Shown here one piece after another: positions 17,994 to 26,373 of a stretch of 49,732 bases of DNA. The stretch is from Acetobacter papayae JCM 25143 (GTDB taxonomy: Bacteria; Pseudomonadota; Alphaproteobacteria; Acetobacterales; Acetobacteraceae), in the NCBI RefSeq assembly GCF_000613285.1, contig NZ_BAIN01000016.1:1-49732 (forward strand), given 5' to 3'. The translations under genes were made by a program, and so were the position numbers. The stretch's first letter is position 1. Every line of letters begins with the position of its first letter. Below the pieces are notes generated by a model. It was not told the origin of the DNA and did no database searches. It saw nothing but the letters and a program-made list of their open reading frames with translations.

Positions 17994-18474
17994 GAGAGGT
18001 CTCCTTGCCGGATGTCTGGGCACGAAGGGCTGCCGCTGCCTTTTTGATGGCCTTGCGGATTCGCACATAGGTCATGCACCGGCACAGGCTACCACCCATG
18101 ACACCGTCGATTTCCTCGTCGGTCGGGTCCGGGTAGTCCTTGAGCAGGCTGACAGCCTGCATGATCTGGCCGGACTGGCAGTATCCGCACTGCGGAACCT
18201 GAATGTCCTTCCAGGCTTCCTGCACGGGGTGCTGGCCCTGTGGGTCCAGCCCCTCGATGGTGGTGATATCCGCCCCCTCAATGGAACTCATGGGGGTGAT
18301 GCACGAACGGGTAGCCCGCCCGCCGACCAGCACGGTGCAGGCACCGCACTGGCCAACACCGCAGCCAAATTTTGTGCCGGTCAGGTCCAGATCGTCACGC
18401 AGGGCCCACAGCAGGGGGGTATCTTCAGGCACATCGATGCTGACATCACGGCCGTTGAGTTTGAACGTTATCAT
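17986..18474 (-). CDS. Membrane-bound aldehyde dehydrogenase, [2Fe-2S] small subunit
   Basis: 162 residues, intact. Typical two-cluster small subunit of molybdenum hydroxylases: the plant-ferredoxin-type cluster motif C-x4-C-G-x-C (FGCGVGQCGAC) with a later Cys, then the second cluster helical domain with CGYCQSGQIM and CRCMTYVRI. It relays electrons from the molybdenum site of the large subunit to the cytochrome subunit. A GGAG site precedes the ATG. It is the middle gene of the operon, 21 bases after the cytochrome gene and overlapping the large-subunit gene. It has no signal peptide, so export probably depends on the Tat signal of the large subunit. Confidence 0.92.
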   Translation of the reverse strand: MITFKLNGRDVSIDVPEDTPLLWALRDDLDLTGTKFGCGVGQCGACTVLVGGRATRSCITPMSSIEGADITTIEGLDPQGQHPVQEAWKDIQVPQCGYCQSGQIMQAVSLLKDYPDPTDEEIDGVMGGSLCRCMTYVRIRKAIKKAAAALRAQTSGKETSHG

Positions 18475-18495
18475 GTCTTGCTCCGCTGCCGCGCC

Positions 18496-19841
18496 TTAGT
18501 GGGATGAATTGACAGGACTGGACTGCACGGTGCTGCGTATGGCGGCGGCCTTTTTCTCAAGGTCGGTCCATGGTGGCAGGGTCGTACGTGTCCGGCGCAG
18601 ATAGGCAGCGATCCGGGCCATGTCCGCATCGGACAGGGCGTTGTAGAAACTCGGCATGGCTACGCCAGACTGGCCTTCTTCCGCAGTCAGCCCGTGCAGC
18701 ATGACTTGGAAGAGGTTGGTCGGCTCATCCAGCCACAGGGCGTTGTTCAGCGCCAGATCGGGGCGGCCGAGAACGGGGGCAGGGGCAGCATTGTAATGGC
18801 ATGCCGCGCATGCGCCCTGATACAGCTTGGCGTCCGGGTCCGGGTTGGGGCCAATCAGGCCTGCCCGTGACTGTTCCATGGCAAGTGCCAGAGCGGCTGC
18901 ATCATGCTTGGAGCGTTCGGCAGCGTGATCGACATCGGCATAATAATGCGCGATGGCGTGCACATCTTCTTCCGGCACGGTGGACAGGAAGCGGTGCGGC
19001 ACGGGCGACATGGGGCCGCCAGCCGGGCCATGCAGTGGCGCTACCCCAAAACGCAGGTACTGGAAGAGTTCATCTTCCGTCCATGTGGTGGGGGTGGGGT
19101 TGTGCTCGTTCAGCGGCGGGGCGATCCAGTTATCCACCACGGCCCCATCGTATTGCGAGCCCTTCTTTTCAGCGCCCATGAAGTTGCGCGGCGTATGGCA
19201 CGCACCGCAATGCGCGTTGCCTTCAGCCAGATACGCGCCGCGGTTCCACAGCGCATCATGGCTGGGGTCGGGCTTGTATGCGCCGGGGCTGAAGAACATC
19301 AGCTTCCACCCTGCCTGCATGATGCGCAGGCTGAGCGGGAAGGGCAGCTCATTGGGCCGGGGAGCCAGATGCACGGCAGGGCGTGTCATCAGGAAGGCAT
19401 AAAGGTCGGACAGATCCTGATCGGTCATTTTGGTAAAATGATCGTAAGGGAAAGCCGGGATCAGGTGTTCACCTTCCCGCGATACACCCAGCCGCATGGC
19501 GCGCTTGAACGCGGCCTCGGACCATGTGCCGATACCGGTCTCGACATCAGGCGTGATGTTCGAGGAGTGGATGGCCCCAAAGGGGGTTTCCATCCTGTAA
19601 TCGCCTGCGAGCTCGGGGCCCGGCGTGCCATCGGTACGGGTGTGGCATTCGGCGCAATAGCTTCTGCCGCGACAATGCGCCCGCGTTCGATCTGTTCAGG
19701 CGTGAACGTGCCTGCAGCCGGCGGCGTGACAGGCGCCAGCGCCGGATACCAAGCATAATAAAGGAAACCGAGCCCGGCCACAGTTCCGACTGCGGCTGCC
19801 CCTGCTAGAAAACGTTTGATCACTCCAACCCCCACTCCCAT
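18496..19841 (-). CDS. Membrane-bound aldehyde dehydrogenase, three-haem cytochrome c subunit (one frameshift)
   Basis: About 448 residues after adding one base near 19660. Three covalent haem motifs are visible: CAECH (at the frameshift junction), CGACH and CAACH. An N-terminal hydrophobic segment (FLAGAAAVGTVAGLGFLYYAW) acts as signal or anchor. It accepts electrons from the [2Fe-2S] subunit and delivers them to ubiquinone at the periplasmic face of the inner membrane. Similar three-haem subunits occur in alcohol, gluconate and sorbitol dehydrogenases of acetic acid bacteria, so only the operon context ties it to the aldehyde enzyme. It is the first gene of the operon. An FNR-like box lies about 75 bases upstream. 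Confidence 0.88.
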
Positions 19842-20349
19842 GCCGGATACCTTTGCTTACGAAAGACCAGTGGGGCGCTTTCGTCGCGGCTTACGCATCT
19901 GAGGCTGATACTGTTTTGACTTGGATCAAGTCTTATCCGCCTTTTGGGTATCAATACAACGTATGGATGACGGATAAAGACGCGCAAAAGTGAATAAGAT
20001 TTATTTGTCCGAGGCTGATGGTGTGTGAGTTTACTGACTATGGAGTGCTGTCACGGGCATCTATATTTGTCCGTATATAGACAGGTGCCAATTTCCCTGC
20101 CCGCTTTACATGAGGTATGCCTGTCTTTGCTTGCTTTTATGCCGCTCGAGGAACGGTTCGCGCGGCGGCAAGGCTTTAATATGTCACCTACTTGTCATGC
20201 GGGGCTTGCATGGTGCAGCGCTTTCTTTTAAGGGAGCGCACTCATGCACGCGTCCGGGCCTGTGGGGCATGCCCGGCCGTGTACGGTTGAACGCTGCGTC
20301 CTTGTGGCGCTGTTCAGCCTGATCCTTTGTGTTTAGCAGGAGTAGTCAA
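19842..20349. other. 508-base gene-free region between the divergent aldehyde dehydrogenase and rpmI operons
   Basis: No convincing gene. It is clearly AT-richer than its flanks. It holds the FNR-like box at 19916-19929, a CTATAT/ATATAG inverted repeat at 20061-20080, and a 3' part (about 20235-20340) with several GC-rich inverted repeats that could form the leader of the rpmI-rplT mRNA. An open frame at 20025-20231 has no ribosome-binding site or recognisable sequence. infC, the usual gene before rpmI, is absent. Confidence 0.5.
19916..19929. promoter_or_regulatory. FNR/CRP-family-like operator upstream of the aldehyde dehydrogenase operon
   Basis: TTGACTTGGATCAA matches the FNR consensus TTGAT-N4-ATCAA at 9 of 10 defined bases. 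It is also embedded in a perfect inverted repeat GACTTG-gat-CAAGTC at 19918-19932. It lies 75 bases upstream of the cytochrome start codon. FNR-type regulators exist in acetic acid bacteria, so oxygen-linked control of this respiratory enzyme is plausible but unproven. Confidence 0.45.
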
Positions 20350-20553
20350 ATGCCCAAGATGAAGACCAAGTCATCGGTCAAGAAGCGGTTCAAGATCACC
20401 GCGACCGGTAAGGTGCTCTCCGGCCCGGCAGGCAAGCGCCACGGCCTGATCAAACGCACGCAGAAAATGAAGCGCACTGCACGCGGTACGCAGGTTCTGG
20501 CTCACCAGGACGGCCTCACTGTGAAGCAGTGGGCCCCCTACGGGCTGTCGTAA
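20350..20553 (+). CDS. rpmI: 50S ribosomal protein L35
   Basis: 67 residues, intact. Starts [20 protein letters not shown], the standard L35 opening, and continues with the basic [14 protein letters not shown] region. AGGAG lies about 8 bases before the ATG. It is followed after 14 bases by rplT, the usual partner. Structural protein of the large ribosomal subunit. Confidence 0.98.
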   Translation: MPKMKTKSSVKKRFKITATGKVLSGPAGKRHGLIKRTQKMKRTARGTQVLAHQDGLTVKQWAPYGLS

Positions 20554-20567
20554 GGAGCATCTGAGAA

Positions 20568-20927
20568 ATGGCACGTGTAAAACGCGGTGTAACCACCCAC
20601 GCCCGTCATAAAAAAGTTCTGGATCTGGCTAAAGGCTATCGCGGCCGGTCATCCACCAACTATCGTATTGCGCTCGAGCGTGTTGAAAAGGCGCTGCGTT
20701 ACGCCTATCGCGACCGTCGCAACAAAAAGCGCGAATTCCGCGCTCTGTGGATTCAGCGTATCAACGCTGCCGTGCGTGAGCATGGCCTGACCTACAGCCG
20801 TTTCATCAACGGTCTGGACAAGGCAGGGATCGAAATCGACCGTAAGGTTCTGGCCGCCATCGCTTTCGATGACGCCGCGACCTTCGCCGAAATCGTGAAG
20901 AAGGCCCAGGCCGCTCTGGAAGCCTGA
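20568..20927 (+). CDS. rplT: 50S ribosomal protein L20
   Basis: 119 residues, intact. Starts [20 protein letters not shown] and shows the L20 features [35 protein letters not shown] and [16 protein letters not shown]. It binds 23S rRNA early in 50S assembly, and in other bacteria it represses its own operon. AAGGAG precedes the start. A strong terminator follows, so pheS is probably transcribed partly or wholly from its own promoter. Confidence 0.98.
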   Translation: MARVKRGVTTHARHKKVLDLAKGYRGRSSTNYRIALERVEKALRYAYRDRRNKKREFRALWIQRINAAVREHGLTYSRFINGLDKAGIEIDRKVLAAIAFDDAATFAEIVKKAQAALEA

Positions 20928-20964
20928 TTTCAGGCGCCTGATAGGCTTTTACGGCTTTAACGAG

Positions 20965-20997
20965 AAAGGCCGCCCGGTTTTCCGGGCGGCCTTTTTT
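20965..20997 (+). terminator. Intrinsic terminator after rplT
   Basis: AAAGGCCGCCCGG-tttt-CCGGGCGGCCTTTTTT: a perfect 10-bp GC stem (with A-T extension) and a T-run, 38 bases past the rplT stop. Confidence 0.9.
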
Positions 20998-21154
20998 GCG
21001 TTCTGAGCGTAAAACCTGTGCACCATCTGGGGGGCGCAGGGGGGCGGGTTCATGCTTAATCGAAGGGAATGGAGGGTTTTTGGGTATCGGGGCTTTCCTC
21101 GGCGGGCAGGAAATTGTATCCGCCGGGTAGCGTTTTCTCCTCGTGTGGGGTTCC

Positions 21155-22225
21155 ATGAGCGACGATCTTGATACTCTTCGGCACGAAGTTCTGTCTGAAC
21201 TGGCAGCCGTGTCTGACCTGAAAGCCTGGGATGCCGTGCGTGTCGCCACGCTTGGTAAGTCCGGTCGCCTGACCGGGCTGCTCAAGGCTTTGGGCAAAAT
21301 GGCGCCGGAGGAACGCAAGCAGCGTGGCGTTGCCCTTAACCGCCTGCGTGATGAACTGACACAGGCCGTGGAAGAACGCGGCCGTGCGCTGGAAGCCGCA
21401 GCCCTTGAGGCGCGACTTGTAGCCGAGCGGGTCGATGTCAGCCTGCCGCCTGCGCCTGTCCAGCAGGGTTATATTCACCCTATCAGCCGCGCGATCGAGG
21501 AAATGACCGCCATTTTCGGCGCCATGGACTTTCAGGTGGCGGAAGGGCCGGATATCGAAACCGACTGGCATAATTTCTCAGCACTCAACACGCCTGCTCA
21601 CCACCCGGCCCGTACGGACCATGACACGTTTTACCTGCCGCCCGTGCCGGGGCTGGATGTGGCGCGTGTGCTGCGTACCCAGACTTCTGGTGTGCAGATC
21701 CGCACCATGCTGGCGCAAAAGCCGCCTATCCGTATCATCGCTCCCGGCCGCACGTACCGTGCTGACCATGACGCGACACACTCGCCCATGTTCCACCAGT
21801 GCGAAGGGCTCGTTGTCGGGCAGGATATTACGCTGGGGCACCTCAAGGGCTGCCTGATCGACTTCCTGCGCGCCTTTTTTGCCAAGCCGGATATGCCTGT
21901 GCGTTTTCGCTCCTCTTATTTCCCCTTTACCGAGCCGTCGCTGGAAGTGGATATCGGTTGGTCGCGTAAGACGGGTGAAATCGGTGCGGGAGAAGACTGG
22001 CTGGAAGTGCTGGGTGCCGGCATGGTGCATGCGCGCGTGCTGGCCAATTGTGGACTGGACCCGCGCACGTGGCAAGGCTTTGCCTTCGGTATGGGGGTGG
22101 AGCGTCTGACCATGCTCAAGAACGGCATTCCTGATCTGCGGTCGTTCTATGAAAGTGATATCCGCTGGCTGCGGCATTACGGTTCTGATCCGCTCGCGCC
22201 CGCCATGCTGCACGAGGGGGTGTAG
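21155..22225 (+). CDS. pheS: Phenylalanine--tRNA ligase alpha subunit
   Basis: 356 residues from the ATG at 21155; a GTG 12 bases upstream is possible but would add only four residues. N-terminal coiled coil, then the class II synthetase core: motif 2 region RTQTSGVQIRTM through GRTYRADHDATHSPMFHQCEGLVV, and motif 3 GFAFGMGVERLTML. Charges tRNA-Phe as an alpha2-beta2 enzyme with PheT, which begins three bases after the stop. Confidence 0.96.
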   Translation: MSDDLDTLRHEVLSELAAVSDLKAWDAVRVATLGKSGRLTGLLKALGKMAPEERKQRGVALNRLRDELTQAVEERGRALEAAALEARLVAERVDVSLPPAPVQQGYIHPISRAIEEMTAIFGAMDFQVAEGPDIETDWHNFSALNTPAHHPARTDHDTFYLPPVPGLDVARVLRTQTSGVQIRTMLAQKPPIRIIAPGRTYRADHDATHSPMFHQCEGLVVGQDITLGHLKGCLIDFLRAFFAKPDMPVRFRSSYFPFTEPSLEVDIGWSRKTGEIGAGEDWLEVLGAGMVHARVLANCGLDPRTWQGFAFGMGVERLTMLKNGIPDLRSFYESDIRWLRHYGSDPLAPAMLHEGV

Positions 22226-22228
22226 ACA

Positions 22229-24687
22229 ATGAAATTCACGCTGTCATGGCTGTATGAGCACCTGGAAACCCAGGCGACACTGGCCGAAATCTGCACAACC
22301 CTGAACCGTATCGGCCTTGAGGTCGAAAGTGTTGAAAACCGTGGTGCGGCGCTTGAGCCGTTTCTGACCGCGCGCATTGTCGAGGCGGTGCCGCACCCCA
22401 ATGCCGACCGCCTGCGGGTATGCCGCGTGGATGCGGGACCGGGTTTTGAAAACGTGCAGGTTGTCTGCGGCGCGCCGAATGCGCGTACCGGGCTTGCGGT
22501 TATTTTCGCGCAGCCGGGTACCTATGTGCCTGGGCTCGATATCACCATTAAAAAGGGCGCGATCCGGGGCGAGGCCAGCGGCGGTATGCTTTGCTCGCTG
22601 CGTGAACTGGGGCTGGGTGCTGAAAGCGACGGCATTGCCGAGCTGCCCGAAGACACGTTGCCGGGGCAATCCTATGCGGACTACGCCGGGCTGGACGAGG
22701 TGGTGATCGATATCGCCATCACGCCCAACCGGGGCGATGCGCTGGGTGTGCGCGGGATTGCGCGTGACCTTGCCGCGGCCGGGCTTGGCACGCTGCGGCC
22801 ATGGCTGGCTGAGGCAGTGGAGGGGCATTTCCCCTCGCCGGTGGAATGGGCCAACACCTTCCCCGAGGCCTGCCCGTGGGTGCTGGGGCGCACGATCCGT
22901 GGTGTCAAAAATGGCCCCAGCCCGGAATGGCTGCGCAACAGGCTGGAAAGCATTGGTCTGCGGCCTATTTCGGCTCTGGTGGATATCACCAATTATTTCT
23001 GCTTCGATCTGGGGCGGCCTTTGCATGTGTTCGATGCGGCACGGATTGCAGGCGGGCGGCTGACGGTCTGCCGGGGCTCGGGTGAGACATTCCGCGCGCT
23101 GGATGGGCGAGATTACACCGTAACGGCGGAAGAATGCGTGATTGCCGATCAGGCGGGCGTGCAGTCTTTGGCCGGTATCATGGGGGGCGAAGCTCGGGCG
23201 CGGATGACACGACAACCGATGTGTTTGTTGAATGCGCCCTGTTCGACCCCGTGAGGATTTCGCTCAGCGCGCGCAGGCTCGGCCTGTCATCCGATTCCAG
23301 CTACCGTTTCGAACGCGGGGTGGATCAGGCTCTGCCGGTTGCAGCCTTGGAAGCGGCTACACGCATGATTATCGATCTGTGTGGTGGCGAGGCGAGCGAG
23401 GTTGTGTCCGCTGGTGAGCCGCCGCACTGGCAGCGCACTGCCAGCCTGCGTTTTGAAAGCCTCGCAACCCTTGGCGGCCTGCCTGTTCCGGCAGATGAGA
23501 GCGTGGGGCTACTTGAGAAACTGGGCTTTGAAGTGCGTGACCGCACCGCCGAGAAGGTGGATGTGGCCGTGCCCGCATGGCGTAATGATGTAGCCCAGAC
23601 CCCGGTTCTGGCGCAGGGCGACATGCTGCCTGCCGATATTGCCCGCGAGGCGGCACAGGGTGTTGCCGAAATCGAGGCCGAGAGAGATCTGGTCGAGGAA
23701 GTGCTGCGCCTCAAGGGGCTGGATGCCGTGCCACCTGTCTCGCTGCCGCGCTTGGGTGCAGTGCCGGGGGCGGCGATGGAACCGCGCCTTGCCCGCCATG
23801 CTCTGGCGCGGCGTGTGCTGGCCGCACGCGGGCTGACGGAAACGGTCGGCTTTTCTTTCGTGTCGAGCGATGCCGCTGCCCGGTTTGGCGGCGCGCCCGA
23901 AAGCCTGCGGCTGCTGAACCCGATTGCCTCTGATCTGGATCAGATGCGCCCCACGCCGCTTGTCAGCCTTGCGGCGGCCATTCGCGCCAATAGCGCGCGG
24001 GGTTGGTCGGATATCGGCCTGTTTGAAATCGGCCCGGCTTTTGCTGAGCAGACGCAGCAGAGCATTGCGGCGGGTATGCGCGCGGGCCATACGGCGCGGG
24101 CCCCCGGCGTGGCTGCGGAGCCGGTCTCGCTCTGGGCGGCCAAGGCCGATGCACTTGAAATCCTGCGCCAGCTTGGCGTGAACCCTGATGCCGTGACCAC
24201 TACGGCGGATGCGCCGAGCTGGTATCATCCCGGTCGTTCCGGTGTGCTGCGGCAGGGGCCAAAGCTGGTTCTGGCCCGCTTTGGTGAACTCCATCCCTCC
24301 GTGCTGCGGGCCGAGGGCATAGACGTGCCGGTGGTCGCGTTTGAGGTGCTGCTCGATACGGTGCCTGAACCCAAGCGCCGTAAAAAGACACCGCCGCAGC
24401 TTTCCGCGTTCCAGCCCGTGCGGCGTGACTTTGCGTTTGTGGTGTCGGACGACGTGGCGGGCGAAAATGTCCTGCGTGCGGTGCGTGGTGCGGAACGCCA
24501 GCTTGTCGCGGGTGTTAGCCTGTTTGATGTCTATGCCGGGCCGCATGTGCCTGAAGGACATCGCTCTATCGGGGTGGAAGTGACCTTGCAGCCCGATGAG
24601 CGCAGCCTGACGGATGCGGAACTGGAAGCCGTCTCGGACAAGATCGTTGCCGCAGTTGTCAAGGCTACGGGTGCAGTCCTGCGCTAG
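22229..24687 (+). CDS. pheT: Phenylalanine--tRNA ligase beta subunit (one frameshift)
   Basis: About 819 residues after adding one base near 23193-23195, inside the family signature IMGGE-x-SG. Domains in order: the N-terminal segment [13 protein letters not shown], a tRNA-binding (EMAP-like) domain at about 40-150 with [11 protein letters not shown], the B3/4 editing domain ([16 protein letters not shown], then LDGRDYTV), B5, the catalytic-like core, and the C-terminal anticodon-binding FDX-ACB domain ([14 protein letters not shown] to [18 protein letters not shown]). Because the gene is essential, the break must be a sequence error or be rescued elsewhere. Confidence 0.95.
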
Positions 24688-24732
24688 GCGCGCAGGATGC
24701 GTATCCGCTGTGTGACGGAAGAGGGAAAGACC

Positions 24733-25808
24733 ATGGGCTACGGGCAATCTTTCGGTAGGGCCGCTTATGGCTTTCAGCGTGTCGGGGTGGCCTGCGGTCT
24801 GGCCGCACTGCTTATGGCCGCACTCCCTGTTTCTGCCGCGTATGCGGATACGGCGGCTGACCCGGTTGATGATGTCATTATTACCGGAGCCGGGTCGAGT
24901 TTTGCGGCCCCCCTGTATGGTGGCTGGTCAACAGCAGCGCAGAAGGCTGTTGGTGTAAGGGTCAATTATCAGGCGATCGGCTCGGGGGCAGGGCAGAACC
25001 TTGTCAGTGTCGGCACGGTGGATTTTGGGGCGTCCGATGCACCTATGGTGCATGAGCGGCTGGTCAGCGCGGGGCTGTTGCAGGTTCCGACCGCCATTGG
25101 CGGCATTGTCGTAACGGCCAATGTGCCGGGGGTTCCCGCTGGCGCGCTGCGCCTTACCGGGCCGGTTCTGGCCGATATCTATGCCGGGCGCATTACCCAG
25201 TGGGACGATGCGCAACTGGTGGCACTTAACCCTGACGTGACCCTGCCTGACTTGGCCATAGCCCCGTTGCACCGGCCGATGGCTCGGGCACGACTTATGT
25301 TTTTACGGATTATCTGAGCCGGGTTTCCTCCTCATGGCATAATGGCGTGGGCCGGGGCATGTCGGTGGACTGGCCAACCGGGGCGGGGGCTCGGGGTAAT
25401 GACGGCATTGCGGCTTATGTCCGCAATACGGAGGGCAGCATAGGCTATGTGGAATACGCTTATGCCGCGCATAATAACCTGACAGGTCTGCAGATTCGTA
25501 ATCAGGCAGGCAGCTTTGTGCGGCCGACGGTTGAGACTTTCAGCCACGCTGCGGAATCCGCCCATTGGGATGCCGAGGACATGACCGCAACCCTGTGCGA
25601 TGCACCGGGTGCGGAAAGCTGGCCGATTGTTACCACCACCTATGTGCTGCTGCCCGCTCATGCCACGGAAGATAACAAGGGGGAGGCGGTGCGCCGCTTT
25701 TTCCGCTGGGCGGTGAAGGATGGCGGCACTATTGGCCGCTCATTGGATTATGTGCCCCTGCCGCCTCAGGTTGCGAGTGCCGTCATAGAGCGGCTTGAAC
25801 GCCATTAG
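24733..25808 (+). CDS. pstS: PstS-like periplasmic phosphate-binding protein (one frameshift)
   Basis: About 358 residues after adding one G at 25274. A Sec signal (GVACGLAALLMAALPVSAAYA) precedes the mature protein. Phosphate-binding family motifs are TGAGSSFAAPLYGGW, NYQAIGSGAGQNL, VDFGASDAPM and, across the frameshift, RADGSGTTYVFTDYLS. The start at 24733 has GAGGGA upstream. PstS normally delivers phosphate to the PstCAB transporter, but neither pstCAB nor phoU/phoB follows; a 301-base gap and an iron cassette follow instead. It may serve a transporter elsewhere or be a second copy. Confidence 0.85.
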
Positions 25809-25860
25809 GCACAAAGTTGTACAATGTTATCCGGCACTTGTTATGAAGTTGTCCTGTGTT

Positions 25861-25883
25861 TCATCCACAGATTCTGTGGATAA
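25861..25883. promoter_or_regulatory. Inverted pair of DnaA-box-like sequences
   Basis: TGTGGATAA at 25875-25883 is an exact DnaA box (TTATCCACA) on the minus strand. TCATCCACA at 25861-25869 is a one-mismatch box on the plus strand. Together they form the perfect palindrome ATCCACAG-att-CTGTGGAT. The site could bind DnaA or be a hairpin; function is unknown. Confidence 0.35.
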
Positions 25884-25984
25884 ACCAGAGCCGGGATAAG
25901 CAGGGCACCGCACAGGCAGCTATTTGGAGCGGATTATCCGCCCGTCTTGTTCATGTTCTTTCAGCCTCAGGCGCGCGGGCTCAA

Positions 25985-26013
25985 TTGACAAAACGGGCCG
26001 GGATGCGGATACA
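25985..26013 (+). promoter_or_regulatory. Candidate housekeeping promoter of the iron-uptake cassette
   Basis: TTGACA at 25985-25990, a 17-base spacer, then GATACA at 26008-26013 (3 of 6 matches to TATAAT). The expected start point is next to the Fur-like box at 26024, a layout that fits repression by Fur. Confidence 0.4.
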
Positions 26014-26023
26014 TGTGTGAAGA

Positions 26024-26038
26024 TGAGAATCTCTCTCA
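26024..26038. promoter_or_regulatory. Fur-like box before the PepSY cassette
   Basis: TGAGAATCTCTCTCA matches the alphaproteobacterial Fur-type pattern TGCRARTNATTYKCA at about 12 of 15 positions and is itself a TGAGA-N5-TCTCA inverted repeat. It lies just downstream of a promoter-like element, before genes of iron uptake. Confidence 0.4.
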
Positions 26039-26109
26039 ACACATAAAGCCATGCCGATTGTTCTCCCAGACACACGGCGAGCGGATGAAAGCCTGAAAGT
26101 CACCTGCGC

Positions 26110-26373
26110 ATGACCCGTGGACCCCGAAAAGCCGCCGCCAAGGGGGCCTTGTGGAAACGATGGCTTGTTCGTGGGGCCTGGATCGTGGGCTTTGCCTATT
26201 TCTGCACGCTCGGCCTTTTCTTTCTGGCGGCAGGGCGGCCAGATGCCATGGTGTTCCAGAGCATTGGACTGGCTGTCATGCCATTGCTGATTGTGGTGCT
26301 GTTTGCGCTCCCTAGAGGTGGGGCCGGGCTGGTTGTGCTGGCGGTGCCGCTGTTACAGGCGGGCGTGCTCTAA
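26110..26373 (+). CDS. Small membrane protein of a PepSY/siderophore cassette (DUF3649-like)
   Basis: 87 residues with two or three hydrophobic segments (GAWIVGFAYFCTLGLFFLAA, SIGLAVMPLLIVVLFAL, GLVVLAVPLLQAG) after a basic N-terminus. Its size, topology and position before a PepSY protein and a DUF3325-like protein match the DUF3649 'iron uptake' genes found beside siderophore receptors; I assign it mostly from context. The stop overlaps the next start (TAATG). Confidence 0.6.
   Translation: MTRGPRKAAAKGALWKRWLVRGAWIVGFAYFCTLGLFFLAAGRPDAMVFQSIGLAVMPLLIVVLFALPRGGAGLVVLAVPLLQAGVL

Larger units (their letters stand above)
25809..26109. other. 301-base gap with DnaA-box-like pair, promoter and Fur-like box
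   Basis: No gene. It contains an inverted pair of DnaA-like boxes near 25861-25883, a TTGACA promoter-like element at 25985 and a Fur-like box at 26024. The 3' half therefore looks like the control region of the iron cassette that starts at 26110. Confidence 0.5.

Noticed and set aside
16845-18047. 400-codon plus-strand frame opposite the aldehyde dehydrogenase large subunit
   Set aside because: Gly/His-rich shadow of the real gene; the minus-strand frame matches a known family throughout.
20025-20231. 68-codon plus-strand frame in the gap before rpmI
   Set aside because: No ribosome-binding site, Cys-rich unstructured sequence without family resemblance, and it lies in AT-rich regulatory DNA.
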